A stretch of DNA of 64,000 bases from JAHIKV01 sp965195225. Lineage in GTDB: Bacteria; Planctomycetota; Planctomycetia; Pirellulales; Thermoguttaceae. The position numbers were made by a program, and so were the translations under genes. The first letter of the stretch is position 1, and every line of letters begins with the position of its first letter. Shown piece by piece: positions 16,679 to 25,294 of this stretch. The notes beneath the pieces were generated by a model. The model searched no databases, was not told the origin of the DNA, and saw only the letters and a list, made by a program, of their open reading frames with translations. Location of the stretch: assembly GCA_965195225.1 (NCBI GenBank), contig CBDAFL010000182.1, positions 6,378 to 70,377 of the forward strand, written 5' to 3'.

Positions 16679-18411
16679 CCGTCCATTAAGCCGCGACCGT
16701 CGGTTCCGCGATCACTGGTCGCGGCTTTGTGCCGATCGGCCCACCACTGCTCCACTTTCTTCCGCGCCGCCTCGCCGTCGAAGCGGTAGCCGTCGAGTTT
16801 GATCTGGTTCAGCAGCGGATCGGCCGCCGGAAGCAGGCCGAACCGGGTCGGGTTTCGGTCGTGACGGCGCAGCAGTATGGCCGCCGCCGTGGCCCCGAGT
16901 TGGGCCGAGGAAGAAGAATCGTCCTTGTTTTCGACCAACGGCTCGTTCGACTCGATGCAGCCGGCCAACCAGTCGTCGGCCCTCGGCCAGGGATCGCGAG
17001 CGGCAATCGAAAGCGCCGCGATCAAGTGCAGTTTGTACGATGCGCGGACGGTCGGCGGCATGAAACGGTCCTTCGATATCGCCTCGGCCAGGCCCGGCAT
17101 CGCGTCCTTCGTGCCGTCGATGGCCAGCCGGGCGCAGATCATGCCGAAACGGCTGGGACGCCCGCCCCAGCGCGGCGGGCCGGTGGCCGCAATCGAGCCG
17201 TCGTCGATCAGCATGAAATACTTGCCGGCGAAACGCGAAACCTCGGCCCGATCGAGACCCTCGAGCATCACCAACTCCGACTCCGAAAGCAGACGAGGTT
17301 CGGCCAACACCCGCTCCAGCGTCCGCCGGCTGATTGCCGCCAGACGTTTCGAATCGTCGATTTCCGTCGAGTACGGATAGGCCATTCTTCGCCGCGGCGT
17401 GGGGAGGTTGATCAGGTGGAAGAAGTCTTTTGCGGTCTGTGGGTGCGGAAAGGCCACGCCTACCGGATAATCGCCGGGCGAAAGCGAATTGCCGCTTACG
17501 CAATGCGCCACGCGGTCGTCGATCCGGTCGAAATGGCTGGGTCTCGTTGCGCCGGGCGATTGGCTCGGCACGCCTACCAGCAGGTGTTGCTCACCCAAAC
17601 AGCGGCGCTCCCGCCAATACTCGGCCACCATCGCCGGCCTGGTCCAATCCAACAGCGTTTGCAGCCGGGCAGCCGCGCCGCCGCCGGCCGGGCGGGCCAA
17701 TCGGGCACTCAACATCCGCTTCAGACGCGGCACGTACTCGTCGCGGGCCAAGAGGTCCAGCAACTCGCGTTCGGCCGCCTCGCCCGACCGGTCGGGCCGG
17801 ACCAGATCGTCCAGCCAGCGCTCGATTTGCTCGTCGGAGATTTTTGGCAGCGAATTCATGCCGACCGGGTCGCCGGTCAGCCAGGCCACTCTCGCCCGCC
17901 GCCAGGCCGCTTCGACCGGCCGGCGCGATTCCGTTGTCAGCCCGGCCTCGGCCAATCGCCGCTTGAGCCGCTCCATCAGCGGATAGACCAGCTTCGGATC
18001 GCCAAACATCCAATTGAGCCGTTCCGCCGCCCCGAGCCGCACGGCGTATGAATCCTCGTTCAATTGAAGCACCAATTCGTCGAGTTCCTTCGGCGAGACC
18101 TTTCCGACCGGTTCGGCCGGCGGTTTGGGCAATTTTCGCCGCAAACGATTCAGCCGCTTGCGAACCTCGAACGAGACATCGGTGCGAACCAACACCCGCC
18201 GGAACTCCACGGCCAGAAATGGCCCCAACTCCGGCTTGGCGACCATTTCCTCCAGCCGCTTGGCCGCGCGGACGCGGACCTCGAAACTGTCGCTGTCCAA
18301 TTCGACCATCAACCGCGCCACATTGTTACGGAGCCGATCCACGTCGGCCGGTTCGCCGCCGGACGGCGCGGCCGAAAGCAGCAGTGGCAACATGACGGCG
18401 AGAAGTCGCAT
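16639..18411 (-). CDS. Secreted protein of unknown function with HEAT-like N-terminal half
   Basis: The 590-residue product begins at the ATG at 18411 with a clear signal peptide (MRLLAVMLPLLLSAAPSGG). The first 230 residues hold repeated helical units of the form LV..L..DSFEVRVRAAKRLEEM and LVLQLNEDSYAVRLGAAERLNWM, which resemble HEAT-type repeats. The rest (including LLARDEYVPRLKRMLSARL and AISRRTLERVLAEP) has no recognisable domain. Similar architectures are frequent in Planctomycetes. I cannot assign a function. It converges on nifS with a 40-base overlap. Confidence 0.6.
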   Translation of the reverse strand: MRLLAVMLPLLLSAAPSGGEPADVDRLRNNVARLMVELDSDSFEVRVRAAKRLEEMVAKPELGPFLAVEFRRVLVRTDVSFEVRKRLNRLRRKLPKPPAEPVGKVSPKELDELVLQLNEDSYAVRLGAAERLNWMFGDPKLVYPLMERLKRRLAEAGLTTESRRPVEAAWRRARVAWLTGDPVGMNSLPKISDEQIERWLDDLVRPDRSGEAAERELLDLLARDEYVPRLKRMLSARLARPAGGGAAARLQTLLDWTRPAMVAEYWRERRCLGEQHLLVGVPSQSPGATRPSHFDRIDDRVAHCVSGNSLSPGDYPVGVAFPHPQTAKDFFHLINLPTPRRRMAYPYSTEIDDSKRLAAISRRTLERVLAEPRLLSESELVMLEGLDRAEVSRFAGKYFMLIDDGSIAATGPPRWGGRPSRFGMICARLAIDGTKDAMPGLAEAISKDRFMPPTVRASYKLHLIAALSIAARDPWPRADDWLAGCIESNEPLVENKDDSSSSAQLGATAAAILLRRHDRNPTRFGLLPAADPLLNQIKLDGYRFDGEAARKKVEQWWADRHKAATSDRGTDGRGLMDGQPSRGEFFSWSQ

Positions 18412-18748
18412 TGGAAAGAGTGGATAGTGGCGGTGGGTGGCACACCCATGAATCCTCGTGCAACTAGGTACTAATGCCATCATAGCACGGACGGATGGCG
18501 GGTTACAGACGTTGTGACTGCGGTGTGCAACCGCCCACGGGGGGTGGGCAAATGTGAACGCTTACGCTACAACATTGGGGATAATCGCCGTCGCGGCAAT
18601 GACAGGTTGTGGCGGTGTGGGTGGCACGCCCTGAGGTACGAAGGGCGTGGTGAATTGCGTTCCACGCCCTTCGTACCTCAGGGACGTGCCACCCAAATGA
18701 CAAATCGACGGAAACAAGCTGCTAGGGCCATCGCGGTTGCACAAGACA
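18412..18748. other. Intergenic region with palindrome
   Basis: About 340 bases between divergent genes. It contains the palindrome at 18619-18694 and otherwise nothing I can assign; no clear promoter was found for either neighbour. Confidence 0.45.
18619..18694. repeat. 76-bp palindrome, GGGTGGCACGTCCCTGAG family
   Basis: Outer arms GGGTGGCACGCCCTGAGGTA and TACCTCAGGGACGTGCCACCC with inner CGAAGGGCGTGG / CCACGCCCTTCG. Relative of 9937-10018 and 47550-47629. Confidence 0.88.
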
Positions 18749-20995
18749 ATGGACCCTGAGACCCATAGAAACCCCCGACCCGTTCGGCCGTCAAACCCGA
18801 TCAAGCCGAACGGGGCCGCAAGACGCACCTTCGCCCGGTACGCCAACTGGACGGTCGGTCTGGCCGCTGCCCTGTTGGTGTTGATCTCCGCCGGCGGATA
18901 TTTCTATCACCGGGAGCAGTTGGCCGATATCGCCACCGAACATCTGCGGCTGATCGTCACCGGTCCTTCAAGCCTTCAGGACGGAGTCGCCGCGGAGTAC
19001 ACGGTCAGCACCACGGCCATCGACGGCCGGGCGTTGCACGCCGAAATCGAGGTGGCCCTGCTGGACCCGAACGGCGAGCGACTCAAGGCATTCAGGAAAA
19101 CCGCCGACGAGAACGGCCGCTTGAAGGTCGTCATTCCCGCCGACGCGAAGCTGTCTCCGCGGGTGATGTTGAAGGTGACTGCCCGACATCATGGGAACCG
19201 GGAGGAAGCGGAGGCCGAGTTGGCGGTCGAGCCGGACCCGCTCGACACTCGGCTTGCGCTCGACCGATCGCTCTATCGGCCGGGCGAGACGGTCCATTTC
19301 CGCTCGCAAACGCTTTCCCGCTTCCGCCTGGCCGAAGACCGAGCGCGGCAGGTTCGCTTTGAGATGGTCGGTCCCGGCGGGGCGGCCGTACCCGGCATGT
19401 TGTTCGAGACCGTCAGCCGTCGCGGCATAGCCGGCGGGGTCTTCACCATCCCGGCCGATCTGCCCGACGGACGGTACGCGCTGGTCGTCCGCGGCGAGGA
19501 AGATTTCCCCGCGGACTCACAAGAGTTCTTTATCCGCGATGACGATAAATCGTCCGTCGAGATCGACGATGGCAATTCGCGCGAAACGCTCGTCAAAACC
19601 ATCCCCATCGACATCGGAAAGATCGACGTCGCTTTTTATCCCGAAGGTGGCGAGTTGGTTGCCGGGTTGGAAAATCGCGTCTACTTCACCGCCCGCAATC
19701 GCTCGGGCAAGCCGGTCCATTTGTCCGGCGAAATCGTGGGCGATGGCGACGAAGATGGCGGCCCGCGGCGGGTCGTCGCCCCGGTCGAGACGGTCCACGA
19801 CGGCATGGGGACGTTTTCCTTTGTACCTCGCGCCGGGAAAAGCTACCGGCTGAAGATAAAAAAGCCTCGGGGTATAACCATCGAGCCGAAGTTGCCCGAG
19901 CCGAACTCCAAACGTGGAGTGGTGCTGACCGCCGACGAGGGCGTGTTCGACGCCGGAGCGGCGCTGAAGTTTCGCGTTCGATGGGCCGGGGCAAGCCGGC
20001 CGTTGGTCACGGCCGCCTACGCCCAAGGCGCGCAGGTCGGCCAGCAGCCGTTGCCGAGCGCCGCGAGCAGTGCGACGGGCCAGCCCGTCCAGATTCACCT
20101 GGACGACGCCGTCGTCGGCGCGATCCGATTGGTCATATTCGACTACGGCGCGACTCCGCCCGAGCCGCTGGCCGAGCGGATTGTCTATCGCCGGCCGGGT
20201 CGCAAACTGAACGTCCAGATGCTCGGCGCCGAGAAACACTATTCGCCCGGCGAGAGCGTGGAGTTGTCGCTGCTTGTGACCGACGAGGCCGGTCAGCCCG
20301 TGCCGGCCGCGCTCGGCATCTCGGCCGCTAAACTTCCCGCCAATCAAATCGAACGCAATGCGGGACTCGATCAAGAAAAATCTCCGGCGGAGTTGGACCT
20401 GCTGCTCGGTACGCGCAAGTGGCGGCGGTTCGGCGAGCGCCCGCCGCTGATGTTCGACAATGTCGAGCAGATCAACTCGAACTACGAAAAAAGCTTGGCC
20501 GACTATCGAGCCGACCGCACCGGGGTCTTGGACACGTTGACCGCCGCGAGTTTCTTCGGCGGATTGGCACTGGTCGTCTTGGTGGCGATGCTGGGGCTGA
20601 TGCGGATCGTCTCGGGCATCCACTTGTGGGTCTCGGCCATCGGCGCCACGACTTGCTGCATGATCCTCGGCGCGATACTGATGGACCCCGTCCGGCCGTC
20701 GCCCGGCCACGGCGCAGTCGTGCCGTTCGCCTCATATCGCGCCCCGGACCCCAAAGGGGAATCGCACGTAGCCGTCGGCCTGCCGATCGGCGCGACGAGC
20801 GATTCCGCCGAGACCATCTACTGGCGTCCGCTGCTGATCGCCGACCAGGACGGCAAGGCGACGATACGTTTCGATTTGCCCGAGACCTCGGGTACTCTCT
20901 CCGTAACGGTTGACGCTCACGGCGACGGCCGGGTCGGCGTAGGCCAGGCGACGATCACGCTGCGGATCGCCGCCGAGGGGAAGACCGAGGAATAA
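18749..20995 (+). CDS. Membrane-bound, macroglobulin-like protein without thioester region
   Basis: The 748-residue product (ATG at 18749) has an N-terminal transmembrane segment (TVGLAAALLVLISAGGYFY) and a central pair of segments around residues 595-650 (GLALVVLVAMLGLMRIV, then a Cys-containing helix). Between them are Ig-like domains; LDRSLYRPGETVHFRSQTLS is a typical MG2 sequence of alpha-2-macroglobulins. The C-terminal piece (WRPLLIADQDGKATIRFDLP) resembles the start of the A2M domain. Bacterial alpha-2-macroglobulins are usually over 1500 residues and trap proteases through a thioester (CxEQ) or bait region; both are absent. It is therefore a miniature MG-domain membrane protein of unknown role. 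Downstream is a small zinc-ribbon membrane protein on the opposite strand. Confidence 0.7.
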   Translation: MDPETHRNPRPVRPSNPIKPNGAARRTFARYANWTVGLAAALLVLISAGGYFYHREQLADIATEHLRLIVTGPSSLQDGVAAEYTVSTTAIDGRALHAEIEVALLDPNGERLKAFRKTADENGRLKVVIPADAKLSPRVMLKVTARHHGNREEAEAELAVEPDPLDTRLALDRSLYRPGETVHFRSQTLSRFRLAEDRARQVRFEMVGPGGAAVPGMLFETVSRRGIAGGVFTIPADLPDGRYALVVRGEEDFPADSQEFFIRDDDKSSVEIDDGNSRETLVKTIPIDIGKIDVAFYPEGGELVAGLENRVYFTARNRSGKPVHLSGEIVGDGDEDGGPRRVVAPVETVHDGMGTFSFVPRAGKSYRLKIKKPRGITIEPKLPEPNSKRGVVLTADEGVFDAGAALKFRVRWAGASRPLVTAAYAQGAQVGQQPLPSAASSATGQPVQIHLDDAVVGAIRLVIFDYGATPPEPLAERIVYRRPGRKLNVQMLGAEKHYSPGESVELSLLVTDEAGQPVPAALGISAAKLPANQIERNAGLDQEKSPAELDLLLGTRKWRRFGERPPLMFDNVEQINSNYEKSLADYRADRTGVLDTLTAASFFGGLALVVLVAMLGLMRIVSGIHLWVSAIGATTCCMILGAILMDPVRPSPGHGAVVPFASYRAPDPKGESHVAVGLPIGATSDSAETIYWRPLLIADQDGKATIRFDLPETSGTLSVTVDAHGDGRVGVGQATITLRIAAEGKTEE

Positions 20996-21010
20996 TGTCG
21001 CGCGGTATCA

Positions 21011-21286
21011 TCACATTGCTATCCAAACCAAGATCGCGGCCAGACCGAGCAGCGCGCCGACAATGATCCACCACGGTTTCCTGCCCGGCGAGGCGTCTTC
21101 TTCCGAGATGTATTCGCCGCAGTGTGGGCAGCAGACCGAATCCTCGAAAATCTCCCGCCGGCAATAAGGACACGGGACCGTCGGCTCGTCGTCTTGGTCG
21201 TCCCAATCGTCCACGTCGAGGTCGTCCTCGTCCAAGCCGTCATCGTCCCACGCATCCTCATCTGCAAGTCGCCGAGCCACAGCCAT
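21011..21286 (-). CDS. Small tail-anchored zinc-ribbon protein with acidic N-terminus
   Basis: The 91-residue protein has an Asp/Glu-rich N-terminus (AWDDDGLDEDDLDVDDWDD), a zinc ribbon with two Cys pairs (CPYCRREIFEDSVCCPHCGE) and a single C-terminal transmembrane helix (WWIIVGALLGLAAILVWIAM). It is probably anchored in the membrane with the ribbon in the cytoplasm. A longer protein with a similar ribbon-plus-helix layout is at 34326-35285. Function unknown. Confidence 0.7.
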   Translation of the reverse strand: MAVARRLADEDAWDDDGLDEDDLDVDDWDDQDDEPTVPCPYCRREIFEDSVCCPHCGEYISEEDASPGRKPWWIIVGALLGLAAILVWIAM

Positions 21287-21306
21287 CCTTGATCACCTGA
21301 TTTGAA

Positions 21307-22278
21307 TTAAAGAAACGGATTGGGACGCCCAGCAATGGAATCTGCAATTTTCCGAAGTGAATCCTCAATCGGTTGAAGGTTGATTCCTTTAGTGAAGAAT
21401 CTTAAAGAAGATAATGATCGAGTGAGATCAACAGTTGCCTTGTATTCGTAAGTGTTAGATTCAAGATCGTGATATCCCACTTCGAGACTGAATACATGCG
21501 TATCGGGTGATTTGCGTACTGTTTCACGCGTCGAAACGTCAAAATACAATGGATTATGTCGATCAATCAATGGAACGTGAAGCGGAAATTCCCTTAACGT
21601 TTTACCGCGTAGTGGCATATGAGAAATCGCCACCTCCACGCCGATGGCGGGCGAATCGGTCACCGCGACAACTCCAAGTTGGAGTACCTCATCATCATCC
21701 GGCTTCGGCCGGACAACGTGTGCGATGCGGGGCTTTAACATGTGGCGTTTGGCCCAGAGTGCCTCGACAAGAAAATGAGGTGCTGGATCCGTATGCACAC
21801 CGGCACGAATATAGTATTTTTTGTCAGGCGCCATATGGGGCGCATTGCTGCTTTCTTTAACGATCACAACTAGCACGACACAATTATCTTCAATTTTTCC
21901 ACGACCATCTGCAAGAACTCCATACTTAATCTCATATCTCGGTGGAGGTGTGACTTGGTGGATAACTCGATCAACCCAATCCCGCAGAGGCGTCCTTCCG
22001 ACAGAAGAAGGGATGCCGCCATCTGCGTCGCCATTCTTGTCGCTCACTCCCGCAACAAATACTCCTCCCCCCGAATTTGAAAAAGCTGAAACGGCGGCCT
22101 GAATCTTTCTTCCGAGTCCTTCAGGAAACTTAACGCGATTTGACTTGAACTCAAACTTGTCGGTTTCCTTGTTGGGAAGTTGCGACAAATCGTAATCGTT
22201 GCTATCAGGAGAAGTCACCGCCGATCCTCCATTGTCGTTTGTTTCAGCAGTTTGTCTGCCAGTTGCCAAACGAGACAC
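21307..22278 (-). CDS. AlbA_2/Schlafen-type DNA-binding domain protein
   Basis: The 323-residue protein has an AlbA_2 (Schlafen AAA-4) domain at about residues 35-135: ETDKFEFKSNRVKF matches the E-x-K motif, followed by KIQAAVSAFSNSGGGVFVAG (the NS/T-GG signature). The domain is found in transcription regulators and anti-phage proteins. The C-terminal half is unrecognised and ends in a possible helix (PIEDSLRKIADSIAGR). Base composition is clearly more AT-rich than in its neighbours, which suggests recent transfer. No partner gene is obvious; a toxin-antitoxin pair follows at 22.3 kb. Confidence 0.7.
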   Translation of the reverse strand: MSRLATGRQTAETNDNGGSAVTSPDSNDYDLSQLPNKETDKFEFKSNRVKFPEGLGRKIQAAVSAFSNSGGGVFVAGVSDKNGDADGGIPSSVGRTPLRDWVDRVIHQVTPPPRYEIKYGVLADGRGKIEDNCVVLVVIVKESSNAPHMAPDKKYYIRAGVHTDPAPHFLVEALWAKRHMLKPRIAHVVRPKPDDDEVLQLGVVAVTDSPAIGVEVAISHMPLRGKTLREFPLHVPLIDRHNPLYFDVSTRETVRKSPDTHVFSLEVGYHDLESNTYEYKATVDLTRSLSSLRFFTKGINLQPIEDSLRKIADSIAGRPNPFL

Positions 22279-22298
22279 CCGGGAACATCATACCATCT

Positions 22299-22568
22299 TT
22301 ACAACCGAGAAACGAGCGTATCGTACTCGCCGTGAGGGCCGATCCAAAACCAGACGGCTCTATCGCCGCGCAACACCGCCAAGGCCCGCCAGTGGATGCC
22401 GATTCGGACGGAATAGATGGGGTCTCGTGAATGAATGCGCTTGAACTGGAGAGAGGGATGATTGGGGGCTTGTCGCCAGATGCGATAAGCGCGACGTGCT
22501 TGTTCTTGCACGTTGGAGGGCAATCGCGCAAACCTCCGCCGAAACCGTTCCGTGGTTCGGGATTTCAT
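22299..22568 (-). CDS. ParE/RelE-like toxin
   Basis: The 89-residue protein has the compact RelE/ParE fold pattern: basic helices (RTTERFRRRFARLPSNVQEQ), LQFKRIHSRDPIYSVRIG and the closing WFWIGPHGEYDTLVSRL. A typical HGEYD ending is common in this subgroup. The gene overlaps the upstream antitoxin gene by four bases (ATGA), the usual layout of coupled toxin-antitoxin pairs. Confidence 0.75.
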   Translation of the reverse strand: MKSRTTERFRRRFARLPSNVQEQARRAYRIWRQAPNHPSLQFKRIHSRDPIYSVRIGIHWRALAVLRGDRAVWFWIGPHGEYDTLVSRL

Positions 22569-22780
22569 AGCAACTCATCCAAGTCCCGCGTGCGGCCTTG
22601 TGCGTCTTCTTCCAAGGCTTCCGCCGCAAGTTTTGACAGGGCGTCTTGGGATTGGGAGAATGATCGCTGCCAACGGTCGTCGGCCTCGATTTCCTCCAGA
22701 ACGATGGCCGCAAGCGCCTCTTGTCGCTCCGGCGGCAGGGCGGCGGCCTTATCGAACGCTTCTTGAAGAGTCGTGGTCAT
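22565..22780 (-). CDS. Antitoxin paired with the ParE/RelE-like toxin
   Basis: The 71-residue acidic protein (MTTTLQEAFDKAAALPPERQ, ending RTRDLDELL) resembles short antitoxins of RelE/ParE pairs. The start is the ATG at 22780; a long upstream extension runs antisense to hslU-strand shadows and is rejected. The stop overlaps the toxin start. It lies 83 bases downstream of hslU on the same strand. Confidence 0.7.
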   Translation of the reverse strand: MTTTLQEAFDKAAALPPERQEALAAIVLEEIEADDRWQRSFSQSQDALSKLAAEALEEDAQGRTRDLDELL

Positions 22781-22863
22781 AGTGAATTTCCCCGTATCGA
22801 GCAAACCAGCACCACTATCCATTATAGCTCCGAGAGCCACTGATGGGCAAGCACGGCTTGTGG

Positions 22864-24201
22864 CTACAGTATAAACTTGCTCAGATCCTCGTCCTCGATC
22901 AACTCGCTGAGCCGCTCGCCAACGTAGGCGGCGTTGATGGGGACGCTGCCCTTTTTCATGTCGGGGGCCTCGAAACTCAACTCCTCCAACAACCGCTCCA
23001 TGATCGTGTACAACCGCCGGGCGCCGATGTTTTGCGTCGTTTGGTTCACCCGAAAAGCGAAATCGGCCAGCGCCTCGACCGCGTCGTCCTGGAAGGTAAT
23101 CTGCACATTCTCGGTGGCCATCAAAGCCTGGTACTGCTTTGTCAGCGCGCCCTTCGGTTCGGTCAGAATGCGGACGAAGTCCTCCTTGCCCAGGGCATGC
23201 AACTCGACGCGGATGGGAAACCGCCCCTGCAACTCGGGCATCAGGTCGCTCGGCTTGGCGCGATGGAACGCCCCGGCGGCGATGAACAGGATGTGGTCGG
23301 TCCGCACGTAACCGTAGCGGGTCTGGACCGTGGTCCCCTCGACGATCGGCAGCAGGTCGCGCTGCACGCCCTGGCGTGAGACGTCGGCTCCGTGCGTCTG
23401 CTCGCCGGCCACGACCTTGTCCAACTCGTCGACGAAGATGATGCCCACGTTCTCGGCCAGTTCGATCGCGTTGGAGTTGACCTGTTCCTGATTGATCAGT
23501 GCTTCGCATTCCTGCTCGAAGAGTACTCCGCGGGCCTCGGCGACGGTCAATTCTCGCCGCGCGGTGTTTTTGGGGATGATCTTCTCGAACATCCCTTGCA
23601 GGTCGATGTCCATCTGTTCCATGCCGACCCCGGTGAGCATCATGGGCGTGGCCCGCTGCTCGACGGTCAACTCGACCCGCCGCTGGTCCATCTCTCCGGA
23701 GGCGAGCATCGCCCGCATCTTTTCCCGCGTGCGTTCGTATCGCTCGGGAGAATCGGGGCTGTCGGGCATGGCGTCGAAAGCCGGCGGGGCGGGGGCCAAC
23801 AGATCGAGCAGCCGATCCTCGACCCGCCGCTTCGCCTCCTCCTCGACGCTCTCCCGCTCCTGAGTGCGCACCAGTCCGATGGCGTTCTCGACCAGCTCGC
23901 GGACCATGCTCTCGACGTCTCGGCCGTAGTAGCCCACCTCGGTGTACTTCGAGGCCTCGACCTTGATAAACGGCGCGCCGGTCAGCTTTGCCAGCCGTCG
24001 GGCGATCTCGGTCTTGCCCACGCCGGTCGGGCCGATCATCAGGATGTTCTTCGGAGCCACCTCTTGGCGCATGTCGCCTTCGAGTTGCTGGCGTCGCCAG
24101 CGGTTGCGGATCGCGATGGCCACGGATCGCTTGGCCGCGTCCTGGCCGATGATGTGCCGGTCTAGTTCCTCAACGATTTGTCTCGGGGTTAAGTCTCGCA
24201 A
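22864..24201 (-). CDS. hslU: ATP-dependent HslUV protease, ATPase subunit HslU
   Basis: HslU (ClpY) is the AAA+ unfoldase that feeds substrates to the HslV peptidase. The 445-residue product has the N-terminal LTPRQIVEELDRHIIGQDAA, Walker A GPTGVGKT (57-64), the GYYGRDVESM pore motif, an I domain, Walker B IIFVDELDK, and the C-terminal EDLSKFIL that docks into HslV. All key parts are present. In most genomes hslU follows hslV directly. Here a toxin-antitoxin pair on the same strand and another on the opposite strand separate them; the upstream toxin ends 21 bases before hslU. Confidence 0.96.
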   Translation of the reverse strand: MRDLTPRQIVEELDRHIIGQDAAKRSVAIAIRNRWRRQQLEGDMRQEVAPKNILMIGPTGVGKTEIARRLAKLTGAPFIKVEASKYTEVGYYGRDVESMVRELVENAIGLVRTQERESVEEEAKRRVEDRLLDLLAPAPPAFDAMPDSPDSPERYERTREKMRAMLASGEMDQRRVELTVEQRATPMMLTGVGMEQMDIDLQGMFEKIIPKNTARRELTVAEARGVLFEQECEALINQEQVNSNAIELAENVGIIFVDELDKVVAGEQTHGADVSRQGVQRDLLPIVEGTTVQTRYGYVRTDHILFIAAGAFHRAKPSDLMPELQGRFPIRVELHALGKEDFVRILTEPKGALTKQYQALMATENVQITFQDDAVEALADFAFRVNQTTQNIGARRLYTIMERLLEELSFEAPDMKKGSVPINAAYVGERLSELIEDEDLSKFIL

Positions 24202-24222
24202 GCCAATATCTCCATCGCGCTG

Positions 24223-24522
24223 TTAAAGTTCGCGGGTAAGTCGCTTTCTGATCCATTCCGGATTCCGCCGACAGTCGAGGACGGCATGGATTTGTACAAG
24301 TTGATTTTCAAGCTGATAATAGATTGCGTAAGGGAATCGCCGGGCGATCATCCGATAGAAGCCGTACTGTTTTGCGTGAACGCCCGCGTAAAGATGCAGC
24401 GATTCGATGTCTGAAATGAGGGAATCATAAAAGTAGCGGCCGACGCCTTCCGATTGATTTTCGTAGAACCGAACTCCATCGAGGAAATCCTTTTTTGCTC
24501 CACTAAGAATTTCGATTATCAT
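24223..24522 (-). CDS. ParE-like toxin upstream of hslU
   Basis: The 99-residue protein has the ParE/RelE pattern: MIIEILSGAKKDFLDGVRFY, SLHLYAGVHAKQYGFYRMI and FPYAIYYQLENQLVQIHAVL, then a basic C-terminus. ParE toxins inhibit gyrase. The gene overlaps the antitoxin by four bases and ends 21 bases before hslU, so hslU may be transcribed from the module's promoter. More AT-rich than hslU. Confidence 0.78.
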   Translation of the reverse strand: MIIEILSGAKKDFLDGVRFYENQSEGVGRYFYDSLISDIESLHLYAGVHAKQYGFYRMIARRFPYAIYYQLENQLVQIHAVLDCRRNPEWIRKRLTREL

Positions 24523-24737
24523 GGAAGTTCCTTTTCGATGCTCTTACGAAATTCCTCCAACGGAATAAACTTATCCTTCCCTTCTTTGATAAGCCGCTGC
24601 CTTTCGGCCAATACTTCCCCATGCCAAGCGGGAGAAGGAATGTCATCCGGATTGCGAGAGAGGTCGTCCCAAAGAACCTCGATCGCCTGAAGCTTTTCCG
24701 CCACAGTCATTTGGTTAAGCGGCAAGGCGAGTTCCAT
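24519..24737 (-). CDS. Addiction-module antitoxin (putative unstable antitoxin family)
   Basis: The 72-residue protein matches the pattern of the short antitoxin family found next to ParE toxins: MTVAEKLQAIEVLWDDLSRN, then P-x-W-H-G-E-V-L (SPAWHGEVLAERQ) and a C-terminal FRKSIEKELP. Stop and toxin start overlap as ATGA. Confidence 0.8.
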   Translation of the reverse strand: MELALPLNQMTVAEKLQAIEVLWDDLSRNPDDIPSPAWHGEVLAERQRLIKEGKDKFIPLEEFRKSIEKELP

Positions 24738-24846
24738 GTAAGGCTCCTCTTAGGGGATGTCGTACAGCAACACCCGGATTATACCCCTTCATAACAGCAG
24801 CAACAATGCCGCGCGGTACTATACCGCTCACGGCCCAGGGTGGCTC

Positions 24847-24930
24847 GTTTAACCCGGAGCCAACGGCGACGGCGCGCACCGATTCCGACTCGCCGTACAA
24901 CACGCCGTCGCCGTTGGCTCCAAGTTAAAC
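24847..24930. repeat. 84-bp palindrome GTTTAACCCGGAGCCAACGGCGACGG
   Basis: Arms GTTTAACCCGGAGCCAACGG and CCGTTGGCTCCAAGTTAAAC flank a GC-rich core with CGACGGCG / CGCCGTCG. It lies between the two divergent toxin-antitoxin modules. Confidence 0.88.
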
Positions 24931-24990
24931 GAACACCGTTGGAGGGGGCTATTATTCGGCCAAAAAGATATATGCACATAACGGCAAGTA

Positions 24991-25004
24991 TGCTATAATG
25001 TACA
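24991..25004 (+). promoter_or_regulatory. Extended -10 promoter with TGTACA operator for the Phd/YefM-RelE module
   Basis: TGCTATAAT at 24991-24999 is a consensus extended -10 element, followed directly by the palindrome TGTACA (24999-25004). YefM-type antitoxins are known to bind palindromes with a TGTACA core. The antitoxin start lies 47 bases downstream with AGGAAAG as ribosome-binding site. No good -35 is visible. Confidence 0.6.
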
Positions 25005-25051
25005 TATAGGGGCATTGAGAGGCGATACAGTGATACCGGGAGGAAAGAATT

Positions 25052-25294
25052 ATGAATGCCAACGTCGTTGACGTGCGGAACACGTTTTCCGAATACTTGA
25101 ATCGGGCGTGCTATCAAGGCCAACGGATCGTTATCCAGCGGCGGGGCAAGCCCCTGGCGGCCCTGGTTTCCTTGGAAGACCTGGCGCTGATCGAGCAATT
25201 GGAGGACGCGGCCGACGTGAAAGCGGCCAAGAAAGCCCGCAAGGAAAAGGGCGGCGTCACGCTGGAACAGTACCGTAAAAAACACGGGCTATGA
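25052..25294 (+). CDS. Phd/YefM-type antitoxin
   Basis: The 80-residue protein has the Phd/YefM signature: MNANVVDVRNTFSEYLNRAC, then IVIQRRGKPLAALVSLEDLA, and a charged C-terminal tail (ADVKAAKKARKEKGG). It should bind both its operator and the toxin encoded four bases into its own end. The module is on the strand opposite hslU and hslV and sits between them. Confidence 0.88.
   Translation: MNANVVDVRNTFSEYLNRACYQGQRIVIQRRGKPLAALVSLEDLALIEQLEDAADVKAAKKARKEKGGVTLEQYRKKHGL

Larger units (their letters stand above)
24738..25051. other. Divergent regulatory region between two toxin-antitoxin modules
   Basis: The 314-base region holds a palindrome (24847-24930) and an extended -10 promoter with a TGTACA operator-like palindrome for the rightward module. 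Nothing else is recognisable. Confidence 0.5.
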
